From CAVTJL01 sp963735065 (lineage in GTDB: Bacteria > Pseudomonadota > Alphaproteobacteria > Geminicoccales > Geminicoccaceae): DNA of 64,000 bases. Position 1 is the first letter of the stretch. Each line of letters opens with the position of its first letter. The position numbers and the translations under genes were made by a program. The notes under the pieces are model-generated. The model searched no databases. It was not told the origin of the DNA and saw nothing but the letters and a program-made list of their open reading frames with translations. Where the stretch lies: positions 1,302,001 through 1,366,000 of the forward strand of contig CAVTJL010000001.1 in the NCBI GenBank assembly GCA_963735065.1. The letters run 5' to 3'. Positions 53,804 through 60,195 of the stretch are shown in pieces.

Positions 53804-55087
53804 CTAGCCGTAGAAGAGATGGACGAGCCCGAGCGAGACGAGCGGGACGTAGGTCACGAGCAGGAGCACGAGCAGAAGCACCGCCACGAACCACACATTG
53901 ACCCGGCTGACCTCCCAGATGTCGGCCTTGGCGATCGAGCAGCAGGTGACGAGCACGCTGGCCACCGGCGGCGTCTGCTGGCCGATGGCGATGTTGAGCG
54001 TGACGATGAGCCCGAAATGGATGGGGTCGATGCCCAAGGCGTGCACGATCGGCATGACGATCGGCACGACCAGGATGATGGCCGCGGCGCCGTGCAGGAA
54101 AAAGCCCAGGACGAAGAAGAAGAGGTTGAACAGCGCCAGGACGAGGTAGGTGTTGTGGGTGAAGCTCATGAGCGACTGGCTCAAGAGCTGGGGGATGCGC
54201 TGCTCGGTCAGGTACTGGCCCAGCAGGGCCGAGGTCGCGATCAGCAGCATCACGACCGCGGTCTGCACCGCACCGTCCTTGAGCGCGTGCCAGATGTCGG
54301 CGAGCGTCAGGTCGCGGTAGATGATGCCGCCGACCAGCAGGGCCGCGGCCACGGCAAGTGCTGCCCCCTCGGTCGCGGTGACGAGGCCGCCGAAGATGCC
54401 GCCCAGGATGATGATCGGCAGCAGGAAGGCCCAGAACGCCTCCTTGAAGGTCGTCCAGACGCGGCGGAGACGAAAGGCCTCCTCCACCGGATAGCCGCGC
54501 CGCACGGCGAACCCGTAGGCCAGGGACATCATCAAGAGCCCGCCCAGGAGGCCCGGGACGATGCCGGCCACGAACAGCTTCACGACCGAGGTGTCGGCCA
54601 TGACCGCATAGAGGATCATGGGGATCGAGGGCGGGATGATGACGGCGAGCGAGGCGGCCGAGGAGGTGACGGCGGCGGTGAAGGGCCTTGGATAGCCGCG
54701 CCGCTGCATGGCCGGCATGATGACCGTGCCCAGCGCCGCCACGTCGGCCACGGCCGAGCCCGAGATCTCGGCGAAGAACATCGAGGCCAGGATGTTCACC
54801 ATGGCGAGGCCGCCGCGCACGAAGCCCACGAGCGCCGAGGCGAACGCGATGAGGCGGCGCGAGATGCCGCTCGTGTTCATGATGGCGCCGGCCAGCACGA
54901 AGAGCGGGATCGCCAGCAGCGGGAAGCTCGTGGCGCCGGTGAAGAGGGTGACGGCGGCCGACAGGAGCGAATCGGAGCCTTGCGCCCACCAGCTGGCGGC
55001 CAGCGCCACGATGCCGAGCGACAGGGCGATCGGCACGTCGATCGCGACCAGGATGACCATGCCGAGGAAGAGGGCCAGCGTGATCAT
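53804..55087 (-). CDS. dctM: TRAP transporter large permease DctM
   Basis: 427 residues, a hydrophobic protein with about 11-13 helices and TRAP large-subunit phrases: FAEISGSAVADVAALGTVIM, AASLAVIIPPSIPMILYAVM and LFFFVLGFFLHGAAAIILVV. It forms the ion-coupled channel of a TRAP importer in the inner membrane, sodium-driven in characterised members. It overlaps dctQ by four bases (ATGA). The gene order dctP-dctQ-dctM followed by CoA enzymes indicates an organic-acid substrate. Confidence 0.93.
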   Translation of the reverse strand: MITLALFLGMVILVAIDVPIALSLGIVALAASWWAQGSDSLLSAAVTLFTGATSFPLLAIPLFVLAGAIMNTSGISRRLIAFASALVGFVRGGLAMVNILASMFFAEISGSAVADVAALGTVIMPAMQRRGYPRPFTAAVTSSAASLAVIIPPSIPMILYAVMADTSVVKLFVAGIVPGLLGGLLMMSLAYGFAVRRGYPVEEAFRLRRVWTTFKEAFWAFLLPIIILGGIFGGLVTATEGAALAVAAALLVGGIIYRDLTLADIWHALKDGAVQTAVVMLLIATSALLGQYLTEQRIPQLLSQSLMSFTHNTYLVLALFNLFFFVLGFFLHGAAAIILVVPIVMPIVHALGIDPIHFGLIVTLNIAIGQQTPPVASVLVTCCSIAKADIWEVSRVNVWFVAVLLLVLLLVTYVPLVSLGLVHLFYG

Positions 55088-55635
55088 GGGTCGGCCTCCG
55101 GCGCGATCTCGTGGCCGCCCGGCGGCACGCCGCGCAGCGCCTCGTCGATCCGCTCGGGCAGGGTCAGGAGCTCGGCCAGGATGAAGAGCGCAGCGCCGAT
55201 CGGGATGACGGACTGGGTGAGGCTCACCGGCACCCAGGGCAGCGAGACCAGCGTGTCGCCCTGCAGCACGACCACCACCTGGTAGCCGTACCAGCCGACG
55301 ATCGCGAGGAAGAGGAGGACCAGGGCCTCGCCGATGAGCAGGAGGGCGATGCGGGGGGCGGCGGGCAGCGCCGCGACGAGGCTGGGGAAGCCCAGATGGC
55401 CGCGCCGGAGCGCTGCGAGGCAGGAGCCGTAATAGGTGACCCAGGCGAGCCCCACCGAGGCCACCTCGTCCGACCAGGCGAGCGGCCGGTCGAGCTCGCG
55501 GAAGACCACCGCCGCCAGCACCACCACGGCGAGGCCAGCCATCAGGAGCACGCAGACGACGGTGAGGACCCGATCGAGCCCGGCGCGCAGCGCTGCCGCG
55601 ACGCGCAGCACGGCCGGGCGTGGCTTCTCCACCAT
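55084..55635 (-). CDS. dctQ: TRAP transporter small permease DctQ
   Basis: 183 residues with four transmembrane helices, including VVCVLLMAGLAVVVLAAVVF, and the DctQ-typical 'FRELDRPLAWSDEVASVGL' and GLAWVTYYGSCLAALRRGHLG spanning the second and third helices. It pairs with DctM in the membrane. ATG 55635 is the start; it lies 32 bp after dctP and overlaps dctM. Confidence 0.9.
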   Translation of the reverse strand: MVEKPRPAVLRVAAALRAGLDRVLTVVCVLLMAGLAVVVLAAVVFRELDRPLAWSDEVASVGLAWVTYYGSCLAALRRGHLGFPSLVAALPAAPRIALLLIGEALVLLFLAIVGWYGYQVVVVLQGDTLVSLPWVPVSLTQSVIPIGAALFILAELLTLPERIDEALRGVPPGGHEIAPEADP

Positions 55636-55667
55636 CGTCAGCGGCCGTGCTGCCGTGCCCACCGCGC

Positions 55668-56675
55668 TCAGCAGCTCTCGGAGAGCGCCAGGGCCTTCTC
55701 GACCAGCTCGCCGCCGCCGGGCACCTCCTTGGCGAAGGCGTCGTAGACGGGCTTGCTCGCGGCGACGAAGGCGTCGTGGTTGGCCTCGTTGAACGTCATG
55801 CCGGCGTCGATGAGCTTCTTCTTCACCTCCTCGTCGAGGGCCGCGGCCTTGTCGTAGGTCCAGGGCTGGACGGCGGCACCCTCCTCGAGCAGCACCTTTT
55901 GCACGTTCTCCGGGTAGCGCTTGAACTTGATGAGGCTCGCGGTCGGGAAGGACGGCGTGTAGACGTGGTTGGTCTCGGAGAGGTACTTTTGCACCTCCTG
56001 GAACTTGCCGGCCCAGATGTTGACGTAGGGGTTCTCCTGGCCGTCGACGACGCCGGTCTGCAGCGCCACGAAGAGCTCGGAGAACGACATCGGCACGGGC
56101 GCTGCGCCGTAGGCCTCGAACATGCGGGACCGCCACACGCCCGACGGGATGCGGATCTTGAGGCCCTTGAGGTCGGCCGGCGTGTCGATCGGGCGCTTGT
56201 TGTTGGTGATCTGGCGGAAGCCGTTCTCCCACACGCCCAGCAGCTTGTAGCCCTTGGCCTCGAGCTTGGGCGCCAGCGTCGGCCAGACGATCTCCTTGGC
56301 GATGCACGCCATGTGCGCCCGGCTCTTGACGAGATAGGGCATGTCGAAGAGGCCGAACTCGGGCACCACGCTCGAGAGGATGGTCGAGGGCTGCGAGATG
56401 TCCTGCGTGCCGAGCTTCAGCTTCTGCAGCATCTCCTTGTCGCTGCCGAGCTGGCCCGAATGGTAGAGCGCCATCTGGCCGTAGTCGCCAAGCTTGGCGT
56501 TGACCCGCTTCACATACTCCTCGGCCGAGAGATATTGCAGGCCGCCCGGCGGGTTGGTCGTGCCGAACTGCAGCTCGGCGGCCCAGGCCCGCCTCGAGCC
56601 CAGGAGAAGGGTGCCACCTGCGAGCGCCCCGGTCATCGCCCCGGTCAGCGCCAGAGCCTGTCGCCGCGTTGTCAT
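55668..56675 (-). CDS. dctP: TRAP transporter solute-binding protein DctP
   Basis: 335 residues with a signal peptide containing RR (TTRRQALALTGAMTGALAGG), possibly Tat-dependent. The mature domain has the DctP pattern: FGTTNPPGGLQYLSAEEYVK, LGTQDISQPSTILSSVVPEF, and the ligand-binding-arginine region LKGLKIRIPSGVWRSRMFEA followed by MSFSELFVALQTGVVDGQEN. It captures the substrate in the periplasm and gives it to DctQM. ATG 56675 is chosen over the longer frame to 56729. Two TGGYATGCCA sites lie upstream, pointing to GntR control. Confidence 0.92.
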   Translation of the reverse strand: MTTRRQALALTGAMTGALAGGTLLLGSRRAWAAELQFGTTNPPGGLQYLSAEEYVKRVNAKLGDYGQMALYHSGQLGSDKEMLQKLKLGTQDISQPSTILSSVVPEFGLFDMPYLVKSRAHMACIAKEIVWPTLAPKLEAKGYKLLGVWENGFRQITNNKRPIDTPADLKGLKIRIPSGVWRSRMFEAYGAAPVPMSFSELFVALQTGVVDGQENPYVNIWAGKFQEVQKYLSETNHVYTPSFPTASLIKFKRYPENVQKVLLEEGAAVQPWTYDKAAALDEEVKKKLIDAGMTFNEANHDAFVAASKPVYDAFAKEVPGGGELVEKALALSESC

Positions 56676-56723
56676 TGCCTGCACTCCCTGATTGATGCGT
56701 GGGCAGAGCTTATCGGCGCCTCT

Positions 56724-56788
56724 TGGCATGCCACCTTGCCAGATGTCAACGGCGCACCGCGGTTGTGGCGCAGAGAATTGGTATGCCA
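56724..56788 (-). promoter_or_regulatory. Candidate GntR operators 2 and 3 upstream of dctP
   Basis: TGGCATGCCA (56724-56733, a perfect 10-bp palindrome) and TGGTATGCCA (56779-56788) lie 55 bp apart upstream of the dctP start. The second is identical to the site before gntR. Two spaced sites could bind a tetramer or loop the promoter. Confidence 0.6.
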
Positions 56789-56878
56789 GATGCGGGCGCA
56801 GGGCCGATCGCGGCCGGGATCGCGGGCCGGGGCGGGCGCTTCTTGCCTCGCCCCGACCGCGCGGCTAGCAAGGCCCCG

Positions 56879-57577
56879 ATGGCCAGAACCGCCACCAGGG
56901 CCCGTGCATCCGGTCGCAGCCGAGGCTGGCGCTGGCTGAGGCTTTTTTTCGTCGTCGTGCTGCTCGGCCCGGCGCTTCTCATCCTGCTCTTTCGCTTCGT
57001 GCCGCCGGTGGTCACACCGCTCATGCTGATCCGCCTCGTCCAGGGCCACGGGCTCGAGCGGCAGTGGGAGCCGCTGCCGAGGATCTCGGTCCATCTCAGG
57101 GACGCCGTGGTGGCCTCGGAGGACAATCTCTTCTGCCGCCACTGGGGCTTCGACACCGAGGCGCTGCGGGGCCAGATCCAGGCGGCGATGGAGGGCGAGC
57201 GGCCGCGCGGCGCCAGCACCATCACCCAGCAGACCGCGAAGAACGTCTTTCTCTGGCCGGGCCGGGACATCGCGCGGAAGGTGATCGAGGCCTGGCTGAC
57301 GCCGCAGCTCGAGCTTCTCTGGGGCAAGCGGCGCATCATCGAGGTCTATCTCAACGTGGTCGAGCTTGGCCCCGGCATCTACGGGGCCGAGGCCGCCGCC
57401 CGGCACTGGTACGGCAAGCCCGCGAGCGCCCTCACCCTGGGCGAGGCCACGCGGCTCGCGGCGATCCTGCCGGCGCCCTTGGAGTGGAAGCCCACGAGCG
57501 CCGCGATCGGCCGCCGGGCGGCGGTTCTGGAGCGCCGCATCGGCCAGCTCGGGCCGCTTTTGGACTGCGTGCAGTAA
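56879..57577 (+). CDS. mtgA: Monofunctional biosynthetic peptidoglycan transglycosylase
   Basis: 232 residues: one N-terminal transmembrane helix (FFVVVLLGPALLILLFRF), then a GT51 glycosyltransferase domain with the catalytic Glu in VVASEDNLFCRHWGFD, GASTITQQTAKNVFLWPGRD, and the second Glu motif RIIEVYLNVVELGPGIYGAE. It polymerises lipid II into glycan chains at the inner membrane. ATG 56879 is the likely start; the upstream extension lacks sense and a ribosome site. It is divergent from dctP and just before the B12 riboswitch. Confidence 0.92.
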   Translation: MARTATRARASGRSRGWRWLRLFFVVVLLGPALLILLFRFVPPVVTPLMLIRLVQGHGLERQWEPLPRISVHLRDAVVASEDNLFCRHWGFDTEALRGQIQAAMEGERPRGASTITQQTAKNVFLWPGRDIARKVIEAWLTPQLELLWGKRRIIEVYLNVVELGPGIYGAEAAARHWYGKPASALTLGEATRLAAILPAPLEWKPTSAAIGRRAAVLERRIGQLGPLLDCVQ

Positions 57578-57617
57578 GCGCGTTTGCCAAGCGGGGCCGC
57601 CCGGTGCGATAAGAGGC

Positions 57618-57795
57618 CTGCGACGGTTCCCCCTGCCAGGGGATGAAAAGGGAAGCCGGTGAGGCCATGAGGCCGATGCCGGCGCTGCCCCCGCAACTGT
57701 GAGCGGCGAGCCAGGATCCGAGAGCCACTGGGCGATGCCCGGGAAGGCGGATCCGGCCCAGACCCGCAAGCCAGGAGACCTGCCGCCGCACCCGA
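57618..57795 (+). promoter_or_regulatory. Cobalamin (B12) riboswitch
   Basis: The leader has the conserved text of the AdoCbl riboswitch in order: GGTTCCCC, GGAAGCCGGTG (57652-57662 region), GCTGCCCCCGCAACTGT (57694-57710 region), AGCCACTGG, GGGAAGG and the B12 box AGCCAGGAGACCTGCC (57769-57784). It ends about 45 bp before the next start codon, so it probably blocks expression of the downstream gene and cobW when B12 is plentiful. Confidence 0.92.
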
Positions 57796-57838
57796 TCAAC
57801 CCCAAGCGCCGGGCGGGGTGCACCGGCGGAGGATGCGC

Positions 57839-58159
57839 ATGCAGATCCCCATGGCGGGCCCATCGTCCGCTTTCACGACCTTCCCCCTTACCGTCGAGCG
57901 CTGCGATCCCGAGGCCATGGTGAAGGACGCCCTGGCCCTGCCCGGCGAGGCCGGTGCCGAGGAGCTCTTCGTCGCCTGGGTGCTGCGCCTGCCGGTCGAG
58001 ATCGACGCCGCCGATGCCGCCACCGTGCTGCTGCACGCCTACCGCGACCTGCCGCGCCGCGGCGGCCTCGGCCGCCGGGTCAGCGCGCTGCTGCACGAGG
58101 CCCAATCCTATCCCCGCGAGCGCCTGGCAACCCTGCCCCGCCGCCGCGGCCGAGTGTGA
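57839..58159 (+). CDS. Small unknown protein between B12 riboswitch and cobW
   Basis: 106 residues from ATG 57839, six bases after GGAGG. It has no signal or membrane segment. Landmarks are DALALPGEAGAEELFVAWVL, 'RLPVEIDAADAATVLLHAYR' and SALLHEAQSYPRERLATLPR. I do not recognise the family. Its place directly behind a B12 riboswitch and in overlap with cobW suggests a role in cobalamin synthesis or cobalt handling. Confidence 0.7.
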   Translation: MQIPMAGPSSAFTTFPLTVERCDPEAMVKDALALPGEAGAEELFVAWVLRLPVEIDAADAATVLLHAYRDLPRRGGLGRRVSALLHEAQSYPRERLATLPRRRGRV

Positions 58160-58164
58160 GCGCC

Positions 58165-59205
58165 ATGCCAAGTGAAAAAATAGCGGCCACGGTGGTGACC
58201 GGGTTCCTGGGCTCGGGCAAGACGAGCCTGATCCGCCATCTGGTCGCCGCCGCGGGCGGCCGGCGCCTCGCCTTCATCATCAACGAGTTCGGCGATCTCG
58301 GCATCGACCGCGAGATCCTCCTGGGCTGCGGCCTCGAGGGCTGCGCCGACGACGACGTGGTCGAGCTCAGCAATGGCTGCATCTGCTGCACGGTGGCGGA
58401 CGACTTCCTGCCCACCATGCGCCGCCTGCTCGACCGCCCCGAGCCGCCCCAGCACATCGTCATCGAGACCTCGGGCCTCGCCTTGCCGAAGCCGCTGATC
58501 AAGGCGTTCGCGTGGCCGGAGGTGCGCACGCGCGCCACCGTCGATGGCGTCCTGGCCGTCATCGACGCCGAGGCGGCGCTGGCCGGCCGTTTCGCCACCG
58601 ATCCCGCTGCCGTGGCTGCCGCCCGCGCGGCCGATCCCACCCTCGACCATGAGAGCCCGCTCGAGGAGCTGTTCGAGGAGCAGCTCATGGCGGCCGACAT
58701 GGTCATCCTCAACAAGGCCGACCGCATCGACCCCGCGGCCCGCGCCGCCGTCGAGGCCCTGGTGGCGCCGAGCCTTCGACCGGGCGTGCGCGCCATCTGG
58801 GCGAGCCACGGTGCCGTCGACCCGCGCGTGGCCCTGGGCCTCGGCATGGCGGCCGAGGACGACCTCGCGTCGCGCCGCTCGCACCACGACGACGAGCCCG
58901 ACCACGACCACGACGACTTCGAGAGCTTTGTCGTCTCCCTGCCGGAGCAGGCCGATCCGGCAGCACTCGTGGAAAAGCTCGGGGAGGCCGCCCGCCGCTT
59001 CGACATCCTGCGCGCCAAAGGCTTCCTCGCGGTCGCGGGCCGGCCGATGCGCCACGTGGTCCAGGCCGTGGGTGCCAGGGTCGACGGCTATTACGACCGC
59101 CCCTGGGCCCCGAGCGAGCCCCGCCGCTCGAGCCTCGTCGTCATCGGCCTCGCCGGCCTCGACCGCCCCGCCATCGCCGCCGCCCTGGGCGCCGATCTCG
59201 GATAG
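58165..59205 (+). CDS. cobW: CobW-type P-loop GTPase (cobalt chaperone for cobalamin synthesis)
   Basis: 346 residues: Walker A GFLGSGKTS near residue 12, INEFGDLGID, the metal-binding NGCICC (Cys72, Cys74, Cys75), ETSGLALPKPL and NKADRIDP (GTP specificity). A His/Asp run (SHHDDEPDHDHDD) near residue 240 is a metal-binding loop typical of COG0523 proteins. B12 riboswitch control, direct and upstream, favours the CobW (cobalt insertion) role over zinc chaperones. A GTG at 58156 overlapping the upstream stop is an alternative start. Confidence 0.92.
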   Translation: MPSEKIAATVVTGFLGSGKTSLIRHLVAAAGGRRLAFIINEFGDLGIDREILLGCGLEGCADDDVVELSNGCICCTVADDFLPTMRRLLDRPEPPQHIVIETSGLALPKPLIKAFAWPEVRTRATVDGVLAVIDAEAALAGRFATDPAAVAAARAADPTLDHESPLEELFEEQLMAADMVILNKADRIDPAARAAVEALVAPSLRPGVRAIWASHGAVDPRVALGLGMAAEDDLASRRSHHDDEPDHDHDDFESFVVSLPEQADPAALVEKLGEAARRFDILRAKGFLAVAGRPMRHVVQAVGARVDGYYDRPWAPSEPRRSSLVVIGLAGLDRPAIAAALGADLG

Positions 59206-59313
59206 CTCTTTTTTGTCAGTCTGGGCCCGGGCAGCTCCGGCGCCGCGCTCTTCGTCGTCGCCGGAGGCGGCTGGTCCATGGATCGACACGCACGCGGGCC
59301 GGGCCCTCTTCCT

Positions 59314-59670
59314 GTCATCCTCGGGCGCTTGACCCGAGGATCCATGCCCAGGCTCGCGAGGCCGTGCCAGGACGTGTCATGAACCCTCGTGTTGGGACAC
59401 GAGTGGGACAAAGAAAAGGCAGAGCGACGCGAGGCCGCGCTTCTTCCGTCATCCCACGGCGTGACCGGGGGATCAGTTGAAGCGGCGCGGCGGGACAGGA
59501 ATCGTATAGTCCCTGTCACCTGACCTGCCGGTCAAGCCGTCCGGTGACAAGAAAAAACCTGCCGCCGCGACGCTCCCTCGTCGCCACCCCGGCTCGATCG
59601 GGGGAGCAAATGCTGGAGCGTGGCCACACGATTGTTGCGTCACCGCCGCCCGTTGGTCCCCGATGCTTCT
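59314..59670. repeat. Ordered palindrome array P3 (no HTH gene)
   Basis: The same module order as P2: a GTCATCCTCGGGC..GACCCGAGGATCC (59314-59343), b CCCTCGTGTTGGGACACGAG (59384-59403 region), c CGGCGTGACCGGGGGATC (59457-59475 region), d ACCTGCCGGTCAAGCCGTCCGGT decayed (59522-59546), e CACCCCGGCTCGATCGGGGG (59584-59604 region), then CCGCCCGTTGGTCC, the truncated start of f. Modules are more diverged than in P1/P2. Neither flank carries an HTH gene; cobW lies upstream. Confidence 0.7.
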
Positions 59671-59687
59671 TCCTGGGCGATCCTGCA

Positions 59688-59924
59688 TCACCGCCGTCGC
59701 ACGGCGTTGCCGCCCTCGATGATGAGCTCGATGATCGCGGCGGCTTCGGCATGGGGCTTGCCGTCGGTCTCCACCGGCACGGCGTTGCGATGGGCGGTGG
59801 CCGCATCCTCGAGGATCACCCGGGCCTCGCCGGCCTCGATGATCTTGTTCTCGGTGAGCGACAGCAGCAGCAACTCGCAGATGGAGAGCGCCGCGAGCCC
59901 AGCCGCCTCGGATCCGTGGGGCAT
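59688..59924 (-). CDS. Small conserved hypothetical protein
   Basis: 78 residues, starting at ATG 59924 with AAGGA upstream. Helical, with LAALSICELLLLSLTENKII and 'EAAAIIELIIEGGNAVRRR' as the most ordered parts; the first looks like a conserved amphipathic helix. No function is known. It sits between palindrome array P3 and the proton-ATPase operon, on the same strand as the latter. Confidence 0.6.
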   Translation of the reverse strand: MPHGSEAAGLAALSICELLLLSLTENKIIEAGEARVILEDAATAHRNAVPVETDGKPHAEAAAIIELIIEGGNAVRRR

Positions 59925-59979
59925 GGGAGCGTCCTTTCGAGGCCGGAGAGTTGGAGCCAGCGGCCGGAAGGGCCGAGGC

Positions 59980-60195
59980 TCACCGCCAGCGCAAGGTGAG
60001 AGTGTAGCCCGTCGAGATCGGCGCCGTGCTGATGCAGGCTAGCGTGGGGTACGGCCGACCGTGCGTCCTGCCGGGATCGGTCTCGAGAGGACGTGTCCTT
60101 TGGCGATCGGCGTGACGCGCTTCTTCTTCCGCCGACACCGGCTTCAGGGCGTATTCCTCGCGGCGGCGCGTGCCGAACGGGACGTCTCGGCTCAT
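59980..60195 (-). CDS. Short ORF coupled to the proton-ATPase stop codon
   Basis: 71 residues. The ATG overlaps the ATPase stop (ATGA). It begins MSRDVPFGTRRREEYALKPV and is basic and hydrophilic. Its C-terminal third overlaps a repeat shared with 63167-63235, whose better-conserved reading frame is a different one, so this could be an artefact. No family. Confidence 0.35.
   Translation of the reverse strand: MSRDVPFGTRRREEYALKPVSAEEEARHADRQRTRPLETDPGRTHGRPYPTLACISTAPISTGYTLTLRWR
60001..60069. repeat. Imperfect 69-bp direct repeat flanking the ATPase gene, copy 1
   Basis: Aligns without gaps to 63167-63235 at about 54 of 69 positions. On the minus strand both copies preserve a DAR...HA...Q-x-G-x-D-x-DGLH pattern, suggesting two remnants or paralogues of one coding sequence on either side of the proton-ATPase gene. 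Confidence 0.6.
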
